A DNA stretch of 56,021 nucleotides, from the NCBI GenBank assembly GCA_028867785.1, contig JAGWFS010000015.1:1-56021 (forward strand). Direction: 5' to 3'. Every line of letters starts with the position of its first letter. Positions within the stretch are counted from its first letter, which is position 1. Origin of the DNA: Nitrososphaerota archaeon. Lineage in GTDB: Archaea; Thermoproteota; Nitrososphaeria; Nitrososphaerales; Nitrosopumilaceae. Below the pieces are notes generated by a model. The model worked only from the letters and a program-made list of their open reading frames with translations. It was not told the DNA's origin and did no database searches. This document shows, in pieces, positions 25,166 through 33,297 of the stretch. Both the position numbers and the translations under genes were made by a program.

Positions 25166-25710
25166 TGAAGGCGCTAAAGGAATGGGCAACCGTAGTAAAA
25201 GCACTTGAGAACGGGAACCAAACCGTCCTTCTAAGAAAGGGGGGAATACTAGAGTCTGCGTCGGGGTTTAGGGTAGAGGCGACAAAGTTTGCACTGTTTC
25301 CGACATATGAACACCAGGACAATGCGTCTCTCAAATCGCAGTACTATGGATATCTTGCAGATGCAAGGGAGAGCCAGCCAAGGGAGGGATACAATATAGT
25401 GACATCGATTGCCGAGGTAGTGGAGGAGCGCGACATATCATCGATTGAAAAACTCGAACAGCTCTCGCAGTTTCACATATGGAACGACTCTTACATTGTA
25501 GAAAGGATGAACTGGATGCCGTCAAAACCAATGAAGGTGGTGTTTCTTCGGACCTACAAGATCTCCCCAATGGAGATACCAGTGCTGCCAGATTACCACG
25601 GCTGCAAATCTTGGATAGAGTTAAATGTAAATCCAGAGGTTGGAAAAGCTGTTTTGACTGATGCCGAACTTGAATCGCAACTTGCAGAATTTAGGAGCAT
25701 TGTAAATTGA
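25162..25710 (+). CDS. DUF1802 family protein
   Basis: 182 residues beginning ALKEWATVVKALENGNQTVL followed by LLRKGGILE, the recognised start of DUF1802 proteins, with a later FLRTYKISPMEIPVLPDYHG and CKSWIEL. The molecular function of the family is not known. The start overlaps the HemQ-like stop (ATGA) and its own stop overlaps the aldo-keto reductase (TTGA), so the three are one translationally coupled unit. Confidence 0.75.
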   Translation: MMKALKEWATVVKALENGNQTVLLRKGGILESASGFRVEATKFALFPTYEHQDNASLKSQYYGYLADARESQPREGYNIVTSIAEVVEERDISSIEKLEQLSQFHIWNDSYIVERMNWMPSKPMKVVFLRTYKISPMEIPVLPDYHGCKSWIELNVNPEVGKAVLTDAELESQLAEFRSIVN

Positions 25711-26705
25711 AATACAGGACACTTGGCAAAAGCGGAATCAAGGTATCCGAGATTGGGTTTGGTGCATGGACACTTGGCCTTGACTGGTGGGGAAAGAAGA
25801 TCGAGGACGACGAGGCAAAGAGGCTGCTCAAACGCGCGTATGATCTGGGAATCAATTATTTTGAGACAGGAGACATTTACGGCAGGGGAAAAAGCGAGCA
25901 ACTGATTGGCGAGGTCTTTTCCGGAATGCGAAACGATGTTGTGATATCGACAAAATTTGGATATGATATTTACAGCAATGAGCAGATAGGACACAAGGAG
26001 CTTCCACAGAAATTTACTGCAGAGTTTACCGATTTTGCATTAAGGAAGAGCCTTGAGAGGCTGCAAACCGACCATCTTGACGTCTACGGACTACATAACC
26101 CAAAGATACACACAATCAGAGACAAGAAAATTTTTGATCATCTTGACAGCAAGATAAGGGAGGGGACAGTAAGGAGCTATCAGATTGCCCTCGGTCCTGC
26201 GATAGGGTGGACCCAGGAGGGGCTTGAAGCAATGGAGAGGACAAATGCTACGGCAGTCCAGACTGTCTACAACATACTGGAACAAAACCCGGGAAACGTA
26301 CTGGTGGAAAAGGGTGAAAAATCCAACGTTGGAATCCTTGTGAGGGTGCCTGACGCCTCTGGAATACTTACAGGAAAGGTAAAGGCAGATACAAAGATCA
26401 GCGAAAAGGACCACCGTTCTGTGCGAAGCGGGGACTGGGTTAAGCAATCACTTGAAAAGGTCGACCAGCTAATGCCGATTGCAAAAAAATACGGATGGAG
26501 CATCACAGAACTTGCAATCAAGTTTATCCTGTCATACAAGGGAATCTCGTCGGTGCTTCCTACGGTTGTAAGCGAGGAAGAGATTGTAATGTTTTCAGAA
26601 ATGTCAGACGGAAAATATCTGGATCTGTCGGATAGGGATGAGATTGCCCGTCTCTTCAACAAGTGGCCGCCATACGAGCTCAAGGCGTCTGCACAAACGG
26701 CATAG
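25707..26705 (+). CDS. Aldo/keto reductase
   Basis: 332-residue TIM-barrel oxidoreductase using NAD(P)H. It shows LGKSGIKVSEIGFGAWTLG at the start, the ISTKFGYD lysine (Lys83), LDVYGLHNP with the catalytic His130, and a C-terminal cofactor segment SVLPTVVSEEEI. The motif normally FDTAxxYG reads FETGDIYG, so the catalytic Asp is Glu (Glu53) while Tyr58 is kept; activity may be altered. TTG start overlaps the DUF1802 stop. The substrate is unknown. Confidence 0.88.
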   Translation: MKYRTLGKSGIKVSEIGFGAWTLGLDWWGKKIEDDEAKRLLKRAYDLGINYFETGDIYGRGKSEQLIGEVFSGMRNDVVISTKFGYDIYSNEQIGHKELPQKFTAEFTDFALRKSLERLQTDHLDVYGLHNPKIHTIRDKKIFDHLDSKIREGTVRSYQIALGPAIGWTQEGLEAMERTNATAVQTVYNILEQNPGNVLVEKGEKSNVGILVRVPDASGILTGKVKADTKISEKDHRSVRSGDWVKQSLEKVDQLMPIAKKYGWSITELAIKFILSYKGISSVLPTVVSEEEIVMFSEMSDGKYLDLSDRDEIARLFNKWPPYELKASAQTA

Positions 26706-26775
26706 AGGATCTTGAATTTTTGTCCAATCTAATACGAATGATTTCAGCCGGGGTGACTGCGGGAGTGCAACAGAG

Positions 26776-27303
26776 ATGGTCTTGAACAAAAAGACGTCCA
26801 CGATGACATTTCGAATTGACGAGGACGTTCTAAACAAGCTTCGCACCGAGTCGGAGCACAGGGAGACAAGCCTTAACACGTTTGTAAACCAGATATTCAA
26901 GAGGTACGTCGAGTGGGACATGTTCGAGTCAAAGGTCGGCATGGTGCCTGTTGCCAAGCCGATAATAGTGGAACTATTTGACAAGCTCTCAAAGGAAGAG
27001 ATATCTGACATGGCAAACCGGATTGGAAAAAACGTTGTACGTGATATAGTTCTGTTCATGAAAGGCGACATCAACCTGGCGTCTTTTCTCTCGTGGTTTG
27101 AGGCAAGGATGAAGGCGTCATCAATTGAGATAAACCACAACATAAAGAACGGGTATCACACGTTTATCGTAAAGCATGACCTGGGAGACAACTGGTCGCT
27201 GTATCACAAGACCGTCCTTGAGATGATATTTGCCGAAGTCCTTGACAAAAAAATCCAGTTTGACTACAATGCCGGCATGATCTCCTTCAAGTTCAGCGAC
27301 TAG
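26776..27303 (+). CDS. Ribbon-helix-helix domain protein with C-terminal sensor-like region
   Basis: 175 residues. Residues 8-48 look like a CopG/Arc-type RHH DNA-binding domain: TMTFRIDEDVLNKLRTESEH then TSLNTFVNQIFKRYVEW. The remaining 125 residues are a mixed alpha/beta domain (HNIKNGYHTFIVKHDLGDNW) of a kind seen in archaeal two-domain RHH proteins. Probably a transcriptional regulator; target unknown. It is separated from the aldo-keto reductase by 70 bp. Confidence 0.7.
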   Translation: MVLNKKTSTMTFRIDEDVLNKLRTESEHRETSLNTFVNQIFKRYVEWDMFESKVGMVPVAKPIIVELFDKLSKEEISDMANRIGKNVVRDIVLFMKGDINLASFLSWFEARMKASSIEINHNIKNGYHTFIVKHDLGDNWSLYHKTVLEMIFAEVLDKKIQFDYNAGMISFKFSD

Positions 27304-27372
27304 TTTGCAACTGTTTGCAAATAAACACATCCTAATCACCCTTGTTATATTGAATGGAAAAAGATGTAACGT

Positions 27373-27696
27373 GTGCAAGTACTTCTTTTGGGGCGCGATG
27401 TAGAGGAAGAAAATGCCCGTGCCGCTATACTGAAAATAATATCAAACGAGCAGGCAATGATGATACTGGAGCACAGCATGAATGTGCCAAAATCTGCATA
27501 CGAGATAAGCAGCGAGTGCAGCATACCTCTAACGCAGGTGTACCGCTGGGTAAGGAGGCTTCACAGGCTTGGGTTTGTCAGGATATCAGGTGACACAAAC
27601 AATGCCGGAAAAAAATATTTCATGTACAAAAGCAAGGTAAGGTCGGTTAAGGTAACACTCAACGCTACTCCCGGTCCGCAAATAGAAATTTTGTAA
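27373..27696 (+). CDS. Winged helix-turn-helix regulator
   Basis: 107 residues, GTG start. Layout matches the amoC-adjacent regulator at 340-657: helical N-terminus (AAILKIISNEQAMMILEHSM), the HTH SAYEISSECSIPLTQVYRWV, and a basic wing ending in YFMYKSKVRSV. The shared SSEC and YKSxVxS segments indicate recent common descent. Upstream (27303-27326) TTTGCAA occurs twice, 11 bp apart, and might be a binding site. Target unknown. Confidence 0.75.
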   Translation: MQVLLLGRDVEEENARAAILKIISNEQAMMILEHSMNVPKSAYEISSECSIPLTQVYRWVRRLHRLGFVRISGDTNNAGKKYFMYKSKVRSVKVTLNATPGPQIEIL

Positions 27697-27708
27697 GACT
27701 CTGCAGTT

Positions 27709-28722
27709 TTATGCCGGAATTGTTTCTTCTATATTGAACTCGTGCTCAACGAAATACTCGACCCTGGTCTTTTTGAATTCTCGCGAGCTGAAAAGAATCT
27801 TGTAGTCGTGTACGTCTATCTGTCCCTGTATCTCTTGGGCAACACTTTGCGCATCATCGTCTGACTTGCAGTGTATCATTGAAAACACGTTGTATGGCCA
27901 GTCTGGATATACGGGCCTCTGGTAGCAGTGGCTCACCTGCGGAAAAGAGCCGAGTTTTTCACCGACCTGCTCTATTCTTTCTTCTGGCACCTTCCACACT
28001 ATCATTCCATTTGCTACAAAGCCTGCCTCCCTGTGCCTGAGTATTGCGGCATACCTGCGCATGACGCCGATTTGCTCGTAATGTCTTGCCTTTTCAAGCA
28101 GCTGCTCCTCTGTTATTCCGAGGTTTTGGGCTGACTTTAAAAATGGCCTCTCGGTTATCTCAATGTCCTTTTGCAGCTCGCGTATGTACTTTTTGTCCTC
28201 TTCTGTTGCGACAAACTTGACGTCAAGAATCTCTTTCTTCTCCTCTGTGGGCCTGACGTCTGCCTTTTTTTCCTCTACCATTTCCAGCTTTACTCCGATC
28301 TTGAAAAGCTTGATTGTCGGAAGCATCCTTATCTTGTTGATTCCGTGAAGCTTTGAAAACTTGTCAATCTCAGATTTGAGGTCGGAGCCTGGCGGTACTG
28401 CCAGAGTGAACCAGAGGTTGTACTCGTGGTTTCTTTCATAATTGTGACTTACACCTGGGTGCCTGTTTATCTGGCCTGCAACATGGTCAAGCTTGTCTGC
28501 ATCGATTGACATCGCGACAAGCGCGCTCTTGTACCCAAGCCTTCGCGTGTCAAAGATTGCACTAAGCTGTCTTATGACTCCTGACTCTTTGAGTGCACGC
28601 AGCCTGTTCATCAGTTCCTCGTCTGAGACTTGAAATTTTTTTGCAATCTCAGAATACGGTCTTGGAACAAGTGGGAACGTCCACTGGATCTCGTTTAGAA
28701 TTTCCTTGTCCGTCTTGTCCAT
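27709..28722 (-). CDS. ahbAB: Fused siroheme decarboxylase AhbA-AhbB
   Basis: Removes the acetate carboxyl groups of siroheme to give 12,18-didecarboxysiroheme on the archaeal haem route. The protein of 337 aa is two Lrp/AsnC-like units joined by a charged linker (about 150-170, EEKKADVRPTEEKKE). Each unit has an HTH (PYSEIAKKFQVSDEELMNRL; LKSAQNLGITEEQLLEKARH), a GVIRQLSAIFD or GVMRRYAAILRHR strand and an effector-like half with NYERNHEYNLWFTL or CYQRPVYPDWPYNVFSMIHC. AhbA and AhbB are normally separate subunits of a heterodimer, so this is a natural fusion. It diverges from the precorrin-2 dehydrogenase gene. Confidence 0.88.
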   Translation of the reverse strand: MDKTDKEILNEIQWTFPLVPRPYSEIAKKFQVSDEELMNRLRALKESGVIRQLSAIFDTRRLGYKSALVAMSIDADKLDHVAGQINRHPGVSHNYERNHEYNLWFTLAVPPGSDLKSEIDKFSKLHGINKIRMLPTIKLFKIGVKLEMVEEKKADVRPTEEKKEILDVKFVATEEDKKYIRELQKDIEITERPFLKSAQNLGITEEQLLEKARHYEQIGVMRRYAAILRHREAGFVANGMIVWKVPEERIEQVGEKLGSFPQVSHCYQRPVYPDWPYNVFSMIHCKSDDDAQSVAQEIQGQIDVHDYKILFSSREFKKTRVEYFVEHEFNIEETIPA

Positions 28723-28811
28723 GGATGATAAACCCGACCGTAACTACAATTAAAAATGTTACCTAGATTTTCATGGAATCTATAAATATCTTACAAAGGC
28801 ATGCGAGATTG
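28723..28811. promoter_or_regulatory. Divergent promoter region for ahbAB and the precorrin-2 dehydrogenase-hemA operon
   Basis: The gap between the two tetrapyrrole transcripts is about 89 bp. A plus-strand TATA-like TATAAATA lies at 28780-28787, about 25 nt before TTG 28809/28812. This placement argues that the ATG at 28773, upstream of the TATA box, is not the true start of the plus gene. A minus-strand A/T element serves ahbAB. Shared control of the branch is likely. Confidence 0.5.
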
Positions 28812-29465
28812 TTGATAGTTGATCTCAATCTGAAGGGAAATCTGGTAATCGTTGTAGGCGGGGGAAACGAGGGGCTAAAGAAGGTAAATGCCCTGCTGAC
28901 ACAGGACTGCAAGATTCTTCTCATTAGCGACTCGACCAACAGGCAGATTGACAGGTACGTCAAGCAAAAAAAGATTGAATTCAAAAAAATAAGACTTGCA
29001 AACGCTGATTTTATAAAAAAATACAGGCCGTTTGCAGTCCTTGCAACAACCGATGACAGGGATCTGAACAGAAAGATCGTACAGCAGGCAAAAAAGATGA
29101 GGTGCTATGCGTACGCTGCAGACGATCCGGAGGTGAGCGACTTTGCGTTCGGCTCTGTCATAAACATACAGGATACCGTGCAGATAGCTGTGTCAACAGG
29201 AGGCCGGAGTCCTGCAATGGCAAGGAGGCTGAGGATGCAGGCAGAAAAGGTCTTCAAGAAACTTGTGACAAAAGAAGACATACGCCAGATAAAACTGCAG
29301 GACTTTGCCAGGCGCGCGGCAAAGACAAAACTTGGCACGTTTCCAGAACGCAAAAAGTTCCTCTACAGTGTCATGAATGACAATCGTATCAAACAATTAA
29401 TAGCTGACGGAAATCTAAAAAAAGCACAGAGCAAAGTGATCGAGATGTTGGGTGATCTTAACTGA
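28812..29465 (+). CDS. sirC: Precorrin-2 dehydrogenase (siroheme synthase NAD-domain)
   Basis: Oxidises precorrin-2 to sirohydrochlorin with NAD. About 217 residues from TTG 28812 (IVDLNLKGNLVIVVGGGNEG), the normal family opening with its NAD-binding glycine loop. Other signatures are VLATTDDRDLNRKIVQQAKK and VSTGGRSPAMARRLR. Single-domain Met8/SirC enzymes in some organisms also insert iron; no separate chelatase is seen here, so that remains open. Its stop overlaps the CTG start I propose for hemA (CTGA). Confidence 0.88.
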   Translation: MIVDLNLKGNLVIVVGGGNEGLKKVNALLTQDCKILLISDSTNRQIDRYVKQKKIEFKKIRLANADFIKKYRPFAVLATTDDRDLNRKIVQQAKKMRCYAYAADDPEVSDFAFGSVINIQDTVQIAVSTGGRSPAMARRLRMQAEKVFKKLVTKEDIRQIKLQDFARRAAKTKLGTFPERKKFLYSVMNDNRIKQLIADGNLKKAQSKVIEMLGDLN

Positions 29466-30718
29466 CAGGCCAGGTAATAAACGCAAGAGTTACTTTTAGA
29501 AAGTCTCCAATCCACATGCTGGAGAGGTTTACGTTTCCAGATGTTGATTCTGCATACGATTCCTTTTTGAGGCATTCCGGGCTGCAGGAATGCGTACTGC
29601 TGCAGACCTGCAACAGGGTTGAACTGTTTGGATTTGGAAATAGCGAGGATCTTGAAAAGATAAAAAAGACATGGGCGTCAGTGTCAGGGCTTGAAGAAAA
29701 CGCGTTCAGGGAAAATCTTGAGGTGAGCGAGGGAACAGAGGCCTACCAGCACCTGCTCAAGCTGACATCGGGGCTTGACTCGCTTGTTGTGGGGGAGGAG
29801 CAGATTCTGGGGCAGATAAAAGAATCAATGAATGCCGCAAGACAGCTAAAGGCATCAGGAAGCGCACTTAATACCATGTTTGAAAAGGCGATTCGCGTCG
29901 GCACAAGGGTAAGGCAGGCAACGGGAATCAGCAAGGGGAGCATCTCGATTGGCTCGATGGCAGTAAAACTTGCAGAGGAGAATATAGACGACCTGAAATC
30001 AAAAAGGATTCTGCTCATTGGAACAGGAGAGGCTGCAAGCCTTGTTGCAAAATCGCTCAAAAAACGAGGAATAGACTTTGGGGTGACAAGCAGGACGTTT
30101 GAGCGCTCCAAGTCCTTTGCGGATACTGTAGGGGGAAACCCTGTCAAGTTCGAGGAAGCAATTGCAAACTTTAATCTAGTCGACGTTCTCTTTGTCGCAA
30201 CGATTGCGCCATACTTCCTGGTTACATATGACAGGGTAAAGGAGGCGATGGAATCGCGCAAAAACGGCATGATGATAATGGACCTTTCAAATCCGAGGAC
30301 AGTGGACGAAAAGGTGTCAACAATCAAGAAGATAAAGATGATGAACCTGGACCAGATTGCGGAGATGGTTGACAAGAACATGCGCACAAGGATGGGGGTG
30401 GTATCGTCAGCGGAGAAGATAATTAACGAGGAGCTCCCAGTAATGGAGGCTGCAATGAAAAGGCTGGAAGTGGAACCCATAGTAAAGAATGTCTTCAAGG
30501 AAATTGATCAGGCAAGGGTCAAGGAGCTCAAAAAGGCACTGCAGATGCTTGGAGAAAAAGACGAGCAAAAAATTCGAATCATTGATCAGCTGACGCAGGC
30601 CATAGTGGAGGATATCATATCTGTACCGATGAACAACCTGAGAAGGGCATCGGAGCAGGGAGATTCCGAGATTCTAAAAACGGCAACAAAACTCTTTGAC
30701 TATAAGACAAAAGAGTAA
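29462..30718 (+). CDS. hemA: Glutamyl-tRNA reductase, probable CTG start
   Basis: First enzyme of the C5 tetrapyrrole route, reducing Glu-tRNA(Glu) to glutamate-1-semialdehyde. The catalytic cysteine lies in LLQTCNRVELF, the NADPH-binding loop in ILLIGTGEAASLVAKSL, and the helical dimerisation spine at the C-terminus. The first ATG (29516) would remove a conserved N-terminal strand; the sequence before it (VINARVTFRKSPIHMLERF) is clearly coding. The only candidate between it and the upstream in-frame stop is CTG 29462, which overlaps the previous stop as CTGA, the same junction form as ATGA, GTGA and TTGA elsewhere here. 418 aa is the normal length. Confidence 0.9.
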   Translation: MTGQVINARVTFRKSPIHMLERFTFPDVDSAYDSFLRHSGLQECVLLQTCNRVELFGFGNSEDLEKIKKTWASVSGLEENAFRENLEVSEGTEAYQHLLKLTSGLDSLVVGEEQILGQIKESMNAARQLKASGSALNTMFEKAIRVGTRVRQATGISKGSISIGSMAVKLAEENIDDLKSKRILLIGTGEAASLVAKSLKKRGIDFGVTSRTFERSKSFADTVGGNPVKFEEAIANFNLVDVLFVATIAPYFLVTYDRVKEAMESRKNGMMIMDLSNPRTVDEKVSTIKKIKMMNLDQIAEMVDKNMRTRMGVVSSAEKIINEELPVMEAAMKRLEVEPIVKNVFKEIDQARVKELKKALQMLGEKDEQKIRIIDQLTQAIVEDIISVPMNNLRRASEQGDSEILKTATKLFDYKTKE

Positions 30719-30807
30719 CAAGTTAGCCGTTGGATTACCTTATTCTATAAAAATTTACTAGTACAATTTTGTAATGATCTTTTATCCAGAATCATAGTTA
30801 TACTTAT

Positions 30808-30975
30808 GTGCGGTTGTTGATAGATTCGAAGGATACGGCTAGGGTAGCCACAAAATTCTTTGAACAGTACCACCTGATGTTGTCGTTAAAGACAACCTTG
30901 GATGAAAATATCTGGAATGTCACTGTCTCACTAGGGTTAATCAACAAACAAAACAAACTTGTCAAAAATCAGTAG
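30808..30975 (+). CDS. Short ORF resembling a truncated PepSY-like domain
   Basis: About 55 residues from GTG 30808 (TTG 30814 or 30817 also possible). Reads SKDTARVATKFFEQYHLMLS, then KTTLDENIWNVTVSLGLI and NKQNKLVKNQ. From memory, small AOA proteins have this layout (A-x-K-F-L-x-x-Y-H, then W-x-V-x-V-x-x-G) but continue with D-A-x-T-G-x-I-L-G-Y. Here the frame stops before that part, so it may be a truncated or decayed copy. It fills the 307-bp gap between hemA and hemB. Confidence 0.4.
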   Translation: MRLLIDSKDTARVATKFFEQYHLMLSLKTTLDENIWNVTVSLGLINKQNKLVKNQ

Positions 30976-31025
30976 CTTCTAAATGGCCTAACAAGTTATA
31001 TTGCTAAAAATTCGTAATTTTTGTC

Positions 31026-32006
31026 ATGTCCTATCCTAACGTGCGTCTCAGAAGACTGCGACAGAGCAGCAAGATTCGCGAACTGTTAGAAGAGGTCAGG
31101 CTTTCACCAAAGGACCTAATCTGCCCTGTATTCGTGCAGGAGGATCTCAAATCAAAACTTGAGGGCGACTCGATGCCGGGGTTTGAGAGGCTGCCTCCAA
31201 AGGACGTGGTCGACGAGGTCAACTCCATTGCGAACCTCAAGATTCCGGCAATCATGGTTTTTGGAATACCGTCACACAAGGATGACGGGGGAACGTCCGC
31301 ATTTGCGCAGGACGGCGTGGTGCAAAAGGCAATAGCTGAAATCAGGAAAAACCTTGGAAACGGGATTGCAATAATGTCAGACGTCTGCCTGTGCCAGTAT
31401 ACAAGCTCGGGACACTGCGGGCTGGTAAAAGGAGACAAGATTGACAATGACTCTAGTCTTGGCGTGCTTGCAAGGACTGCCGTAAGCCAGGCCCGAGCTG
31501 GGGCCGATGTCGTATCGCCGTCTGCAATGATGGACGGACAGGTAAAGGCAATCAGGACGGCACTTGACGACGCAGGATTTACCGACGTTGCAATAATGTC
31601 GCACTCTGCAAAGCACCGATCATCCCTTTACTCGCCTTTCAAGGACATGGCGCATTCTGCACCGCAGTTTGGCGACAGGAAGACCTACCAGCTTCCGTAT
31701 ACAAACCCAAAGGAGGCCATGCGGGAGGTAGAGACGGACATTGCAGAAGGCGTGGATGTTGTAATGATAAAGCCGGCTCTTGCATATCTTGACCTGATTG
31801 CAATGACAAGGAGTAGGTTCAACGTGCCTATATCTGCATACAGCGTTTCAGGGGAATACGCGCTTGTAAAGGCTGCCGCCATGCAGGGCTGGCTCGACGA
31901 AAAAGAGGTGACACTAGAGCTCCTTACTGCCATAAAGAGGGCAGGGGCAGATATGATAGTAACATATTTCTCAAAGATTGCCGCCAAAGCTCTTGGCGAG
32001 AAATGA
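31026..32006 (+). CDS. hemB: Porphobilinogen synthase (5-aminolevulinate dehydratase)
   Basis: Joins two 5-aminolevulinates to porphobilinogen. 326 aa. The cysteine-rich zinc site is present (DVCLCQYTSSGHCGLV), so it is the zinc-dependent class. The Schiff-base lysines lie in MSHSAKHRSSLYSPF and VMIKPALAYLDL. N-terminal RLRRLRQSSKIRELLEE is typical. The stop overlaps the next gene (ATGA). It lies 307 bp after hemA, with its own A/T-rich promoter. Confidence 0.96.
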   Translation: MSYPNVRLRRLRQSSKIRELLEEVRLSPKDLICPVFVQEDLKSKLEGDSMPGFERLPPKDVVDEVNSIANLKIPAIMVFGIPSHKDDGGTSAFAQDGVVQKAIAEIRKNLGNGIAIMSDVCLCQYTSSGHCGLVKGDKIDNDSSLGVLARTAVSQARAGADVVSPSAMMDGQVKAIRTALDDAGFTDVAIMSHSAKHRSSLYSPFKDMAHSAPQFGDRKTYQLPYTNPKEAMREVETDIAEGVDVVMIKPALAYLDLIAMTRSRFNVPISAYSVSGEYALVKAAAMQGWLDEKEVTLELLTAIKRAGADMIVTYFSKIAAKALGEK

Positions 32007-32314
32007 GAGACGACGAAGGATTTGAGATAGACAGGGCGTTTGATCTGCTGCCGCATGTTGTGGGCGCAAGCTGGGCCACAATTTGGTTTCGAATGAACAG
32101 AATCCAACGGCCAACCGCTGTTGAGTTTAGAAACAAGGTGGCGGAATACTACAAGATGCTGGACCCTCTTGTTGAATCCTATGCCAAGGACGAAAAGCTT
32201 GCAGACATGGTACGGCATGTCAGGATGCTGTACCAAAAAGAGATGGAAAGAATACTCAATGGAAAGAACGAGGAAATAGAAAAGAGGTTCAAAAGATACC
32301 TTGACTACGGCTAG
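32003..32314 (+). CDS. Small helical protein coupled to hemB
   Basis: 103 residues, soluble and helical, charged (LVESYAKDEKLADMVRHVRM; KEMERILNGKNEEIEKRFKR). ATG 32003 overlaps the hemB stop, so translation is probably coupled, which suggests a link to tetrapyrrole synthesis. No known domain. It ends 4 bp inside the convergent HD-domain gene. Confidence 0.7.
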   Translation: MRDDEGFEIDRAFDLLPHVVGASWATIWFRMNRIQRPTAVEFRNKVAEYYKMLDPLVESYAKDEKLADMVRHVRMLYQKEMERILNGKNEEIEKRFKRYLDYG

Positions 32315-33000
32315 ATCTCTGTTTTAAGCTCACCAAGAAACTGCTTCATCGTCCTTGTTCTTCTTCTTGCTTCCTGCCTCGCACTTTTTGTATTCATCCT
32401 CTTTTCAAGTAGCAGTAGTTTTCTGTAAAAATGATCCAGAGTCCATGAGGCGTCATCAGGCTTTCGCGTCCTGCAGAAGGGATCCTCGTTGCTGTAAAAG
32501 CGCCTACCTTCAGAGCCGCCGACAGAAAACGCCCTTGCAATTCCTATTGCGCCAATTGCATCAAGCCTGTCCGCATCCTGCAGTATCTTTCCTGTAGGGG
32601 TCTCTGGAACTGCACCCCTTGAGAAGCTGTGATCCCTTATCGCATCCGAGATTATTTTTATCTCCTTATCCGTGTATCCGTATCTTGATAAAATTTCGGC
32701 CGCCTTTTTTGCACTCTGGGCAGACGAATTTTTTGACCGCGGGTCTGACTTGGGATATGAAACAATGTCGTGAAGCAGGGCAGCTGCAAGCACGAGTCTT
32801 TGGTTTGCATGCTCTTTTCTTGCAAGTCTTTTGGAATTGTTGTAGACCCTCATGATATGCTCAAAATCGTGGGCCGGATCGTTTTTTTCAGCGCTCTTTC
32901 TTACCTGATTTTTTAATTTTTCAATCGAATCCAATCTTGAAATCAAGTTTTCGTATGGGGATACATGGACATAAACCGGTTGCACAGACGATCTGAGCAT
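32311..33000 (-). CDS. HD-domain metal-dependent phosphohydrolase
   Basis: 229 residues from ATG 33000. The HD superfamily metal site is complete: H in DPAHDFEHIMRVYNNSKRLA, HD in LAAALLHDIVSYPKSD, and Asp in ILQDADRLDAIGAIGIARAF. The basic C-terminus (SARQEARRRTRTMKQFLGEL) fits YedJ/uncharacterised HD hydrolases that act on nucleotides. An open frame runs on to 33144 but overlaps the divergent zinc-finger gene and its promoter, so 33000 is preferred. Confidence 0.85.
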   Translation of the reverse strand: MLRSSVQPVYVHVSPYENLISRLDSIEKLKNQVRKSAEKNDPAHDFEHIMRVYNNSKRLARKEHANQRLVLAAALLHDIVSYPKSDPRSKNSSAQSAKKAAEILSRYGYTDKEIKIISDAIRDHSFSRGAVPETPTGKILQDADRLDAIGAIGIARAFSVGGSEGRRFYSNEDPFCRTRKPDDASWTLDHFYRKLLLLEKRMNTKSARQEARRRTRTMKQFLGELKTEI

Positions 33001-33134
33001 AGTAGGCCTGAAAATCCCATGATTTGACTCCGATTTTTGAATTTCATGGAACAATATTGCAATAGAGTCTCCTTTTTGTAAGAAATAGATGAATCGTTCA
33101 AAATCCTTATAAATTAAAATTGCATATAAGCAAC

Positions 33135-33257
33135 ATGAGTTCAAAGGCGTGGAAGTGCTATCGTTGCAATCTTGTTTTTACCGACGAATCCCACGCCAAC
33201 TTGCATGAAGATCTTTCAAAACACACAGTAAGAAAGATTGACATGATAAGGGCCTAG
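33135..33257 (+). CDS. C2H2 zinc-finger microprotein
   Basis: 40 residues with one finger of the classical spacing C-x2-C-x12-H-x5-H: WKCYRCNLVFTDESHANLHE (Cys8, Cys11, His24), with His30 in SKHTVRKI. Almost the whole protein is the finger. TATA-like TTATAAATTA about 25 nt before ATG 33135 supports a leaderless transcript. A close paralog lies at 39611-39766. Single-finger archaeal proteins may bind DNA or partners; the role is unknown. Confidence 0.75.
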   Translation: MSSKAWKCYRCNLVFTDESHANLHEDLSKHTVRKIDMIRA

Positions 33258-33297
33258 ACTCGATAATCTTATTGCCATAGGACATCAAGTGTACTTG

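Noticed and set aside
27709-28722. Lrp/AsnC transcription regulator
   Set aside because: The double Lrp-like layout with haem-gene context fits AhbA-AhbB; a regulator would be a single about 150-residue unit.
33001-33144. N-terminal extension of the HD hydrolase
   Set aside because: It overlaps the zinc-finger gene and its TATA box and lacks similarity to HD proteins.
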